DNA of 64,000 bases, taken from an uncultured Bryobacteraceae bacterium (lineage in GTDB: Bacteria; Acidobacteriota; Terriglobia; Bryobacterales; Bryobacteraceae). A program made the translations under genes and the position numbers. The first letter of the stretch is position 1. Each line of letters begins with the position of its first letter. Below, piece after piece: positions 48,422 to 56,849 of this stretch. Where the stretch lies: the NCBI GenBank assembly GCA_937924525.1, contig CALDSU010000004.1, forward strand, positions 310,001-374,000. Reading direction: 5' to 3'. Below the pieces are notes generated by a model. It had not been told where the DNA came from and made no database searches. It saw only the letters and a program-made list of their open reading frames with translations.

Positions 48422-51049
48422 TCAAGCGCGCAGGCGCGCGCCCTCCGGGTCGTAGAATGCTTCCAGGGTCACGCGCGCCGTTACGGCGCGTCCGCGGATG
48501 CGCACCTCCACCCGCGCGCCCTCCACCGCTTTGGCTTCTGGCGCCCAGGCCAGCGCGATGGGCGCGCCCACGTGCGGCGAAAATCGCGCGCTGGTCACCC
48601 GGCCGGCCGGCCGGCCGTTGATCATCACGGCGGAGCCGTCCTCCGGCGTCTGCTCGCCTTCCACCACCAGGCCGACCAACGACTCCCGCCGCGGACTTCG
48701 CGGGCTGCCCGACAACGCGTGCCGGCCGATGAAGTCTTCCTTTTCCCGCCGCACCACCCAGTTCAGGCCGGCCTCGTAGGGCGTGGTCAGCGCGTCGGTG
48801 TCCACCCCGATGATCACGTGCTTCTTTTCCAGGCGGAGCAGACGTTGCGCTTCCACCCCAAACGGGCGGATGCCAAACTCCCGGCCGGCGTCCAGGAGCG
48901 CGTCCCAGAGATCCGGGCCGCACTCGGCGGGAACATGGATCTCCCAGCCGGTCTCTCCCACAAAACCGATGCGCAGCAGGATCGCCGGAATGCCGGCGAC
49001 CTCGGCTTGGCGGCAGGCCATGTAGGAAAAAGCTTGGGATCCCAGGTCGAGCGCCGTCAGTTTGCGTAACGTGTCGCGGGCGAGCGGACCCGCCAGATTC
49101 ACCGCCGCGAGTCCGCCCGTGACGTTGGCGATGTGCACGTGCTGACCGGTCCCCGCCAACCACCAGAGCAACCACTGCTCGACAAAGTCGAGGTTGCCGG
49201 TGGTGGTGGTCAGGAAGTAGCGGTCTTCCGCCAGGCGCGAGATGGTGCCGTCGTCGAGCAGGATCCCGTGGTCGTCGCAAAGCGTGGCGTAGCGGGCTCG
49301 GCCGACGGCCAGATCGGAAAACCGGTGCGTATAGACCTTGTCGAGCAACCGCCCGGCGTCGCGGCCGCGCACTTCGAGTTTGCCGAGCGTGCTCACATCG
49401 ATCAGGCCCACGCGCTGGCGGACGGCCGCATACTCGGCGCGCACGCAGGTGGTTTCGTCGCTTGATGCGGCGGTACGGTAGTAGCGCGGGCGCTTCCACT
49501 CGCCCATATCGAGCCACACCGCGCCGCGGTCGGCGTGCTGGTGGTGCAGGGGAGTCCGGCGGATGGGGTGATGCCGGGGGCCGGCGAGCGCGCCGAGCGT
49601 CACGCCGGGATTCGGCGGACGCGAGGTGGTGACGCCGGTCTCCTGCATGCCGCGCCCCGTCTGGCGCGCGCACACGGCGATGGCGTTGAGCTGGCACATG
49701 CGCCCCTGGCAAGGGCCCATGGTGGTGGTGGTATAGCGCTTCAACGTTTCCATGTGGTCGAAGCCTTCGCCGAGCGCGTCGCACAGGTCCTGCGTAGTGG
49801 CGTCGGTGCACACGCAGACGAACGCCCGCTTGTGCGGCGCCACCGGGGCGGGAAGCGGCGCGGCGGCGGAAAGTCCCGCGCCGGTGACTTCTCCGGCCGC
49901 GCTCATGGTGGGCGGCAAACCGGCGGGACAAAACGCGCCCACCTGGGCGTTCCAGTCCAGGCGGGCGCCGGCCTGGCTGAGCAGGCCCGCGTCGGGAACC
50001 AAGTGGCCGCAGACCACGACGACATCGCACGGGAACCTCTCGCCGCGGGCCCGGAGCGCGGAAACCGACGCCGCGCCCTCGGCGCGCTCCACCTCCTCGG
50101 GCGCGATCAACAGATGGGTCTCGACGCCCGCGCTGCGGAGGTCGGCCAGCACTTCTTCGGCGCGTACGCCGCGCCCGATCACGGCCGCGCGCTTTCCGGG
50201 AGGCAGGCCGTGGAGGTGGATCAGCCGCTGGGCCGCGGTGGACAGCATCACGCCCACCAGGTCGTTGTTCGGAAACAGCAGCGGCGCTTCATAAACGCCG
50301 GTGGCCACGACCACGTGCGCGGCGCGCAGGTGCAGCAGCCGCTCGCGGCAGCGCGCGTGCGGAGCGGGTTGCACGACACCCAGCAGGTTGCCTTCATACA
50401 GGCCAAAGCAATACGCGCCCGCGAGCACCGAGATCGCCGGGTGGCTCCGCACCCGCGCGATTAGGTCCGTCGGTTCCGGTCCGGCGCGCTTCCGATAACG
50501 GCGATGGCCGCCGAGTTCGGGCTGATCGTCCACCAGCACGACCTCGCTGCCCGCGCCGGCGTGGGCCAGGGCGGCTTCCAGACCGGAGGGCCCGCCGCCG
50601 ATCACCGCCACATCGGCCTGGCGGAACGCGTGCTCGTATTCGCCGGCGGGATCGGCGGGGACCACGCCCAGTCCGGCGGCGCGCCGGATGAAGGGCTCGG
50701 CGGCGCGCCATAGCGCGTGGCTGCGGAAGGTCTTGTAATACCATCCCACCGGCAGGAACGCGTCGAAACGTTGCGCCAGCGAGAGCCAGTCGAAATCCAG
50801 CGAGGGGTACGCGTGCTGGTGGCGCACCACCAGGCCGTCGCGCGCGGGCGTCACGCAGACGCGCACATTGGGAACGCCGTCCACCTGCATCAGGCAGTTG
50901 GGACATTTGCCCGCGCCGCACAGCAGGCCGCGCGGACGGTGATACTTGAAGCTGCGGCTGAAAACGCGCTGGCCGGCGCGATACAGGGCGGATGCCACGG
51001 TGTCTCCGGGGCGGGCTTCCACCGGCGTGCCGTTGAACTCAAAGCGCAT
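48422..51049 (-). CDS. mgdC: N-methylglutamate dehydrogenase subunit C (SoxA-like)
   Basis: RPRGLLCGAGKCPNCLMQVDGVPNVRVC; DVAVIGGGPSGLEAALAHAGAGSEVVLVDDQ; FVCVCTDATTQDL; C-terminal GCV_T-type aminomethyltransferase domain. Confidence 0.93.
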   Translation of the reverse strand: MRFEFNGTPVEARPGDTVASALYRAGQRVFSRSFKYHRPRGLLCGAGKCPNCLMQVDGVPNVRVCVTPARDGLVVRHQHAYPSLDFDWLSLAQRFDAFLPVGWYYKTFRSHALWRAAEPFIRRAAGLGVVPADPAGEYEHAFRQADVAVIGGGPSGLEAALAHAGAGSEVVLVDDQPELGGHRRYRKRAGPEPTDLIARVRSHPAISVLAGAYCFGLYEGNLLGVVQPAPHARCRERLLHLRAAHVVVATGVYEAPLLFPNNDLVGVMLSTAAQRLIHLHGLPPGKRAAVIGRGVRAEEVLADLRSAGVETHLLIAPEEVERAEGAASVSALRARGERFPCDVVVVCGHLVPDAGLLSQAGARLDWNAQVGAFCPAGLPPTMSAAGEVTGAGLSAAAPLPAPVAPHKRAFVCVCTDATTQDLCDALGEGFDHMETLKRYTTTTMGPCQGRMCQLNAIAVCARQTGRGMQETGVTTSRPPNPGVTLGALAGPRHHPIRRTPLHHQHADRGAVWLDMGEWKRPRYYRTAASSDETTCVRAEYAAVRQRVGLIDVSTLGKLEVRGRDAGRLLDKVYTHRFSDLAVGRARYATLCDDHGILLDDGTISRLAEDRYFLTTTTGNLDFVEQWLLWWLAGTGQHVHIANVTGGLAAVNLAGPLARDTLRKLTALDLGSQAFSYMACRQAEVAGIPAILLRIGFVGETGWEIHVPAECGPDLWDALLDAGREFGIRPFGVEAQRLLRLEKKHVIIGVDTDALTTPYEAGLNWVVRREKEDFIGRHALSGSPRSPRRESLVGLVVEGEQTPEDGSAVMINGRPAGRVTSARFSPHVGAPIALAWAPEAKAVEGARVEVRIRGRAVTARVTLEAFYDPEGARLRA

Positions 51050-51314
51050 CGCGGCCGGTTTCCTCCTCCACGCGAAACGCGCGCCGTACGTGGTTGGTCA
51101 CCGTGTGGCGTTCCGCCTGAAACCATTGCCGGCATCCGGCGCGGTGAAACCACCACTCCGTCTGCACGCCGGCCGCGTTGCGGCGGACGTGCAGATACTC
51201 AGCCCACGCGGCGGCGTCCGCTTCCGGGGCGGGACGCTTCCGCGCCTCACCGCCGAAGCGGAATTCGTACACGCTGCGCGGTCCGCAGTGCGGGCAGGGA
51301 ATCAGAAACGACAT
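51039..51314 (-). CDS. mgdB: N-methylglutamate dehydrogenase subunit B (SoxD-like)
   Basis: MSFLIPCPHCGPRSVYEFRFGGEA...WWFHRAGCRQWFQAERHTVTNHV; overlaps flanking genes. Confidence 0.92.
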   Translation of the reverse strand: MSFLIPCPHCGPRSVYEFRFGGEARKRPAPEADAAAWAEYLHVRRNAAGVQTEWWFHRAGCRQWFQAERHTVTNHVRRAFRVEEETGRDAL

Positions 51315-52621
51315 CAGCGGCCGAACACCTTTCGCGCGCCCACTAGCGGCAGATTGCAGATGGCCGAGGCTTCCAGCGTCAGGGCGGCCATGTCTTCCGG
51401 CTCGAGGTGGCGTACGTCGGACTTGCCGCAGGCGCGCGCGAGCATCTGGATTTCCAGCGTCATGGCGCGCAGCAGGTTGGCTACCCGCTCAGCGCCCTCG
51501 TCGATCTCCAGACGCCGCATTAAGTCTTCGTCCTGGGTGGTGATGCCCACGGGACAGCGTCCGGTGTGACAGTGGTGGCAGGCATGGGGGGCGGCGCCGA
51601 TCGCGGCGTAGTCTTCCTCGTAGATGGGCTTGTTGCAATTGAGTGCGATCAGCGCGGCGGTGCCGATATAGACGGCGTCGGCGCCCAGGGCGATCGCCTT
51701 GGCCGCGTCCACGCCGTCGCGGATGCCGCCCGCGATGATGAGCTGCACCTCGCCGTAAAGGCCGATGTCCTCGAGCGCCGCCCGCGCCTCGCACACCGCG
51801 GCCAGGGTGGGCACCCCGGTGTGCTCCTGCAAGATGGCCGGCGAAGCGCCGGTGCCGCCCTCCATGCCGTCCACCACCACCACGTCCGCGCCGGCTTTGG
51901 CCGCCAGTTTGACGTCGTCGAACACCCGGCTGGCGCCCACCTTGATGAAAATCGGCACTTCGCCGTCGGTGGCCTCGCGCAGTTCCTCCACCTTGATGAT
52001 CATGTCATCCGGACCCAGGAAGTCGGGGTGGCGCGCCGGGCTGCGCTGATCGACCCCGATGGGCAGGTCGCGCTGCTCGGCGATGCGGTCGGAAACCTTC
52101 GAGCCGAGCAGCAATCCCCCGGTGCCGAGCTTGGCGCCCTGGCCGATGGTCAGTTCGATCGCATCGGCCATGCGCATGTGATGCACGTTGATGCCGTAGC
52201 GCGAGGGCAACACCTCGTAGATCAGCGAGCGGCTGTGCTCACGCTCCGCCATCAGCATCCCGCCGTCGCCCGTCGTGTTCGACGAACCCACCGTGGCGGC
52301 GCCCTTGGCCAGCGCGACCTTGGCGTGGTACGACAGCGCGCCCCAACTCATGCCGGTGATCATGACCGGGATGTCGAGCGCCACCGGCTTGCGGGCGAAA
52401 CGCGTGCCCAGCCTCACCTTGGTGTTGCACTTTTCGCGGTAGCCTTCGAGGGGAATCCGCGTAAGCGTACAGGGCAGGAAGGTCAGATCGTCGAAGGTGG
52501 CCCACCGCCGCTCGCGCAGCGTGCCATAGCCGCGGATCTGGTAGAGGCCGGTGGCCGCCTTGCGCTGGATCTCCTCGATCACGCCCGGCGCGAAGATGCC
52601 GCTCGGTTGCCGCACGGACAT
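51314..52621 (-). CDS. mgsC: N-methylglutamate synthase subunit C (FMN glutamate-synthase-like)
   Basis: VMITGMSWGALSYHAKVALAKGAATVGSSNTTGDGGM; VVVDGMEGGTGASP; CHHCHTGRCPVGITTQD iron-sulfur motif. Confidence 0.93.
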   Translation of the reverse strand: MSVRQPSGIFAPGVIEEIQRKAATGLYQIRGYGTLRERRWATFDDLTFLPCTLTRIPLEGYREKCNTKVRLGTRFARKPVALDIPVMITGMSWGALSYHAKVALAKGAATVGSSNTTGDGGMLMAEREHSRSLIYEVLPSRYGINVHHMRMADAIELTIGQGAKLGTGGLLLGSKVSDRIAEQRDLPIGVDQRSPARHPDFLGPDDMIIKVEELREATDGEVPIFIKVGASRVFDDVKLAAKAGADVVVVDGMEGGTGASPAILQEHTGVPTLAAVCEARAALEDIGLYGEVQLIIAGGIRDGVDAAKAIALGADAVYIGTAALIALNCNKPIYEEDYAAIGAAPHACHHCHTGRCPVGITTQDEDLMRRLEIDEGAERVANLLRAMTLEIQMLARACGKSDVRHLEPEDMAALTLEASAICNLPLVGARKVFGR

Positions 52622-52623
52622 GG

Positions 52624-53328
52624 CTAAAGGGCCTCCTGCCAGGTCTTCCAGTCGCGGTGACTGAAGTTCCAGAGTTTCTTGCCCGCCACCACCTTGCGGA
52701 AGGCGTGCGCGGCGGGTTTGGTCGCGCGGACGGCCTCGCCGAGGTGCGTCCGCAGCGAAGACTCGACCAGCGCCACGTCGTCGTCGGACATCGGTTCAAT
52801 CACCGCGTCGTTGCCCAGATCGGCGATCCGCCCGCCGACGTAGCACACGGTGGAGTACATGGAATCGGCGAACGCCTCGCCGGCGTCGCCACAGATGATC
52901 ATCACGCCTTTCTGTCCCATGAAGCCGGCCATGTAATCGCAATTGCCGCCGACAACGATCAAGCCGCCCTTCATGGACACTCCCAGGCGGGAAGCGGCGT
53001 TGCCGTGAATCACCACGGTTCCGCCCCGGATCGCCGCCGCGGCGCCGTTGCCGGCGTTGCGCCGCACGGTGACCATGCCGCTGAGCATGGACTCCGCCAG
53101 ACCCCATCCCGCGCTGCCCTCGATGTGCACCGTAGCCCCGTCCATCAATCCGCCGCAGTAGTAGCCGACGCTGCCGCGGATCCGGACGGCGCCCGGTTGC
53201 AGCAGCGCCACGGCGAGATTATGCCGCGCGTCCGGGTTCAGCACTTCCACTTCTCCGGACGCCAGGCCAGCCCTGATCCCGCGGTTGATTTCGCGGATTT
53301 GTTTTCCCCGGCAATCAATCGTCATCAT
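52624..53328 (-). CDS. mgsB: N-methylglutamate synthase subunit B (GXGXG domain)
   Basis: GSVGYYCGGLMDGATVHIEGSAGWGLAESMLSGMVTVRRNAGNGAAAAIRGGTVVIHGNAASRLGVSMKGGLIVVGGNCDYMAGFMGQKGVMIICGDAGEAFADSMY. Confidence 0.93.
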   Translation of the reverse strand: MMTIDCRGKQIREINRGIRAGLASGEVEVLNPDARHNLAVALLQPGAVRIRGSVGYYCGGLMDGATVHIEGSAGWGLAESMLSGMVTVRRNAGNGAAAAIRGGTVVIHGNAASRLGVSMKGGLIVVGGNCDYMAGFMGQKGVMIICGDAGEAFADSMYSTVCYVGGRIADLGNDAVIEPMSDDDVALVESSLRTHLGEAVRATKPAAHAFRKVVAGKKLWNFSHRDWKTWQEAL

Positions 53329-53331
53329 TGC

Positions 53332-54234
53332 TCAGACCGTCCAGACCCTGACGTCGCGCACCGAAGCTTCCACCACTGCGTAGTCTCCGGGCAACGCGGA
53401 CCGGATGGCCACCTCTTCGGTCGCCACCGCCACAAACCGTTCCGTCTCGGCGTAGACGAGGGGTTTGAAGGCGTACGGATCTTTTACGAAGCCGAGCGCC
53501 CGCGAGGTCGTGGCAAGGCAACTGAAGCTCCCGTCGAGATCTTCCAACATGCCGTGCAGCGCGGCCGCGAGCGAGTCGCCGCGCCGAAGACGCTCGCCCA
53601 GGTACACGGCGATCACTTCCGAATCGTTTTCGGTATAGAAACGCACGCCGCGCTGTTGGTAGCGGCGGCGCAACTGGTGATAGTTGGTGATATGGCCGTT
53701 GTGCACAATCGCCAGGTCGGGGCAGCCGTGGGCCCAGAACGGCTGCGAGTGGCTGAGGTCGACGCGCGATTCGGTGGACAGACGGGTATGCCCGATGCCG
53801 TGCGACCCGCGGAAGGCGCGCACGCCGAACGCGGCGTCCAGGTTCGCGGGCGAACCCACCTGCTTAGCGATCTCCAAGGAGTGACCGGCGCTGAGCACCT
53901 CGATTTGCGGCGCGATCGCCTCCAGTTCCGCGGTCAGCGCGGCCAAATCCTCGCTGGACGGGACGGTAAAGCGGGCGTAGGCGCTTCTCGTCGAGTACTC
54001 CGCGCCCCGGTGACGCAGGGCCACGGCGCGCACCTGGTCTCCCCGGCCTTCGTCCGTGGTCTCGCCCAGTTTGACGCGCAACGTCCAGACGTCCGGGCGC
54101 GGCGCCGCTTGCAGCGCCACCCCCGCCGAGTCCGGCCCGCGGCAACCGAGCGCCTGCAACATGCTCAACACAACTTCGCCCAAGGGATACGGCGCTTCCC
54201 CGGTCCGGTCCAAATAGCCAGCGATTCCGCACAT
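53332..54234 (-). CDS. mgsA: N-methylglutamate synthase subunit A (class II glutamine amidotransferase)
   Basis: MCGIAGYLDRTGEAPYPLGEVVLSMLQALGCRGPDSAGVAL (N-terminal Cys), GHTRLSTESRVDLSHSQPF. Confidence 0.93.
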   Translation of the reverse strand: MCGIAGYLDRTGEAPYPLGEVVLSMLQALGCRGPDSAGVALQAAPRPDVWTLRVKLGETTDEGRGDQVRAVALRHRGAEYSTRSAYARFTVPSSEDLAALTAELEAIAPQIEVLSAGHSLEIAKQVGSPANLDAAFGVRAFRGSHGIGHTRLSTESRVDLSHSQPFWAHGCPDLAIVHNGHITNYHQLRRRYQQRGVRFYTENDSEVIAVYLGERLRRGDSLAAALHGMLEDLDGSFSCLATTSRALGFVKDPYAFKPLVYAETERFVAVATEEVAIRSALPGDYAVVEASVRDVRVWTV

Positions 54235-54378
54235 GCAAGGATTGTTGCAGTGTAGCCCAACGCGCCCGGCGTTTGCAGGGCGCGGCGCGCGTGCCCGCTC
54301 GCTCGTCGCTCTGGGCTACCCTGAAAGGAGACGCGCGGCGCAAAGCCGCCGCTTCCCCTAGGAGGAGAATACGCTGGC

Positions 54379-54591
54379 ATGGCTCGCTTGACCTGGGATC
54401 ACGCGGAAGACATCGGTTTGGCTCTCTACGATAAGTTCCCCGACACCGACCCGCTGACGGTGCGGTTCACGGACCTGCACAAATGGGTGGTCGAACTGGA
54501 GGAATTCGGCGACGACCCGGCCAAGTCCAACGAGGGCAAACTGGAAGCCATCCAAATGGCCTGGTACGAGGAGTGGAAAGACAACCAATAA
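54379..54591 (+). CDS. iscX: Fe-S cluster assembly protein IscX
   Basis: MARLTWDHAEDIGLALYDKFPDTDPLTVRFTDLHKWVVELEEFGDDPAKSNEGKLEAIQMAWYEEWKDN. Confidence 0.97.
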   Translation: MARLTWDHAEDIGLALYDKFPDTDPLTVRFTDLHKWVVELEEFGDDPAKSNEGKLEAIQMAWYEEWKDNQ

Positions 54592-54672
54592 TGGCCGGTT
54601 AGTCCGAACGCCGCCTCCGCGCGGGGCGCGCCCGCGGAAAACCCGATATGCTGAGGGTCAGAGGCGGTCCTG

Positions 54673-56424
54673 ATGACTAAGTTTCTGATCGGTCTTTTCA
54701 CGGGCGTTGCGCTGACGATCCTGACGGCCGTGATCGTGGTGTTCGCGCTGGCGCGGGCGGGGGGCGAGCGCCAACCCGCGGTCGAGCAGGGCTCCATTCT
54801 CGTCCTGCGCCTGGAAGGCGAGATCCCCGAGAAGGCGCCGCTCCAGGTTCCCCTGCCTTTCTTCGAGCGGCAAGCGCCGCCGACGGTAAAAGATGTGTGG
54901 GACGCCCTGCGCAAGGCGGCAGTGGACCCGCGCATTCGCGGTGTTTTGCTCGAGCCGCGGGGCGTGCAGGCGGGTTGGGCGAAGTTGCAGGAGATCCGCG
55001 CGGGAGTGGAAAATTTCCGGAAATCCGGCAAACCCGTGGTGGCTCATCTGGAAGCGCCGGGCACCCGCGAGTATTACCTGGCCTCCGCCGCCGATCAGGT
55101 GTTTATGCCGCCCGAGGAACTGCTGAATATGAAGGGACTGCGCGCCGAGATGACGTTTTTCCGGCGCACCTTCGACAAGCTGGGCGTGCAGGTGGAGATT
55201 CTCCACGCCGGCAAATACAAAGACTTCGGCGACATGTTCGTTCGCGACAAGATGAGCCCGGAAACGCGGGAAGTTCTGGATTCGCTGCTGGATGAGATTT
55301 ACGGACACCTCGTATCGACGGTGGCGGCGGCTCGCAAGAAGACGCCCGAGGAGGTCCGGGCCATGATCGACGAAGGGCCGTTTCTTGCCAAGCGCGCCAG
55401 GGAACTGGGCCTGGTGGACGACTTGATTTACGACGACCAGGTCGTGGAGTTGCTGAAAAAACGGACGAATTCTTCCGAAATCAAACAGGTGTCCCTGCGC
55501 GATTATGCCAAGATCCCGGCGGCTTCCCTGGGACTGGAAGGCGGGTCGAAGATCGCGCTGGTAGTGGGTCAGGGATCGATACTGCCCGGAGAAATTCGGG
55601 AGGATCCCTTCACGGGGGACAGCGGAGGCATCGGCTCCCTCACGTTTAACAAGCTGCTCAAGCGCGTAGCCGACGACGCTTCCATCCGCGGGGTGATCGT
55701 TCGCATCGATTCGCCAGGCGGCGACGCGATGGCCTCCGACGCCATCTGGCGCGAAATGAAACGGCTGAGCCGCAAGAAGCCGCTGGTGATTTCCATGTCC
55801 GATGTCGCCGCCTCCGGCGGATACTACATCGCGATGAGCGGCGACGAGATCCTGGCCTATCCCGGCACGTTTACCGGCTCGATCGGCGTGGTGTTCGGCA
55901 AAGCGAATCTGCGCGGGCTGTACGACAAGCTTGGCATTACCAAGGACTTTCTCACACGTGGCCGGAACGCCAACCTTGATTCGGAGTACTTGCCGCTCAG
56001 CGAAGAGGGACGCCGCAAATTGCGGGAAGGAATCGACCATACTTATCAGACCTTCGTGACCAAGGCGGCCGAGAGCCGGAAACGCAAGGTCGAGGAGCTG
56101 GAACCACTCGCGCAAGGCCGCGTGTGGCTGGGCGTACAGGCGAAGGGGAACGGTCTGGTGGACGAGCTGGGCGGGCTGGATCAGGCGCTGGAGCTGATTC
56201 GCAAGAAAGCGAAGCTCGCCGCCGACGACAAGCTGACGCTGGTGATGTATCCGCCGCGGCGGAATGTGTTCGACGTGCTGTTCCGGGAGAGCAACGAGAC
56301 GGTGCTGGAACTGGGAGTCGCCCGGCGCTGGGCCGAGCGGATCGGGATTTCCTGGGATCAACTCCAGCTTTGGTCGCAGGGCGGGATGCTGGCGGTGATG
56401 CCCTTCGACCTGGCGGTGCGGTAG
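54673..56424 (+). CDS. sppA: signal peptide peptidase SppA, 67K type
   Basis: GGERQPAVEQGSILVLRLEGEIPEK; AKIPAASLGLEGGSKIALVVGQGSI; RGVIVRIDSPGGDAMASDAIWREMKRLSRKKPLVISMSDVAASGGYYIAM. Confidence 0.96.
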   Translation: MTKFLIGLFTGVALTILTAVIVVFALARAGGERQPAVEQGSILVLRLEGEIPEKAPLQVPLPFFERQAPPTVKDVWDALRKAAVDPRIRGVLLEPRGVQAGWAKLQEIRAGVENFRKSGKPVVAHLEAPGTREYYLASAADQVFMPPEELLNMKGLRAEMTFFRRTFDKLGVQVEILHAGKYKDFGDMFVRDKMSPETREVLDSLLDEIYGHLVSTVAAARKKTPEEVRAMIDEGPFLAKRARELGLVDDLIYDDQVVELLKKRTNSSEIKQVSLRDYAKIPAASLGLEGGSKIALVVGQGSILPGEIREDPFTGDSGGIGSLTFNKLLKRVADDASIRGVIVRIDSPGGDAMASDAIWREMKRLSRKKPLVISMSDVAASGGYYIAMSGDEILAYPGTFTGSIGVVFGKANLRGLYDKLGITKDFLTRGRNANLDSEYLPLSEEGRRKLREGIDHTYQTFVTKAAESRKRKVEELEPLAQGRVWLGVQAKGNGLVDELGGLDQALELIRKKAKLAADDKLTLVMYPPRRNVFDVLFRESNETVLELGVARRWAERIGISWDQLQLWSQGGMLAVMPFDLAVR

Positions 56425-56440
56425 GAGCGAAGCCCGGCCG

Positions 56441-56656
56441 TTAGGAAGCCAGCGCTTCCTTCTGGCGGATCATGCGCAGCAGCAGGAGGTCCGTCGGGCG
56501 GTAGCAGGCGACCGCGCCGTCGCTGTCGGGGTCTCCCGACACGACATGTTCGCGCACGAGCGCGCGCAGTTCCTCGATCGTCACACCGAGCAAGGCGGCC
56601 GCTTCGTTTTCGGTGTACTCCGTCTTGCCTGCTTCCCAAGGGATCATATCGCCCAC
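56441..56656 (-). CDS. hypothetical protein, possible HTH-like
   Basis: 71 aa, TENEAAALLGVTIEELRALVREHVVS. Confidence 0.6.
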   Translation of the reverse strand: MGDMIPWEAGKTEYTENEAAALLGVTIEELRALVREHVVSGDPDSDGAVACYRPTDLLLLRMIRQKEALAS

Positions 56657-56849
56657 CTCGCTGGCGTTTGGCTTCCTTATAGATTGTATGAAACGGGCCA
56701 GTTTCGCCCAATCGGGCGGAGCACCTAAGCCTCTCCGTGCCTCACCTGAGGGAGCGGAAATAATCCTTTGACGAGATGGGACTTACGGGCAGCGCGTTGC
56801 AGTACCAGGCGGCTAGGAATGCGGGGGCCCGCTTACCCCTGTTTGGGGG

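Noticed and set aside
46589-49069. 826-aa + ORF spanning several genes
   Set aside because: Antisense across gmaS/mgdA/mgdD/mgdC, which are all recognisable on the minus strand.
54658-56361. 567-aa - ORF
   Set aside because: Antisense to sppA.
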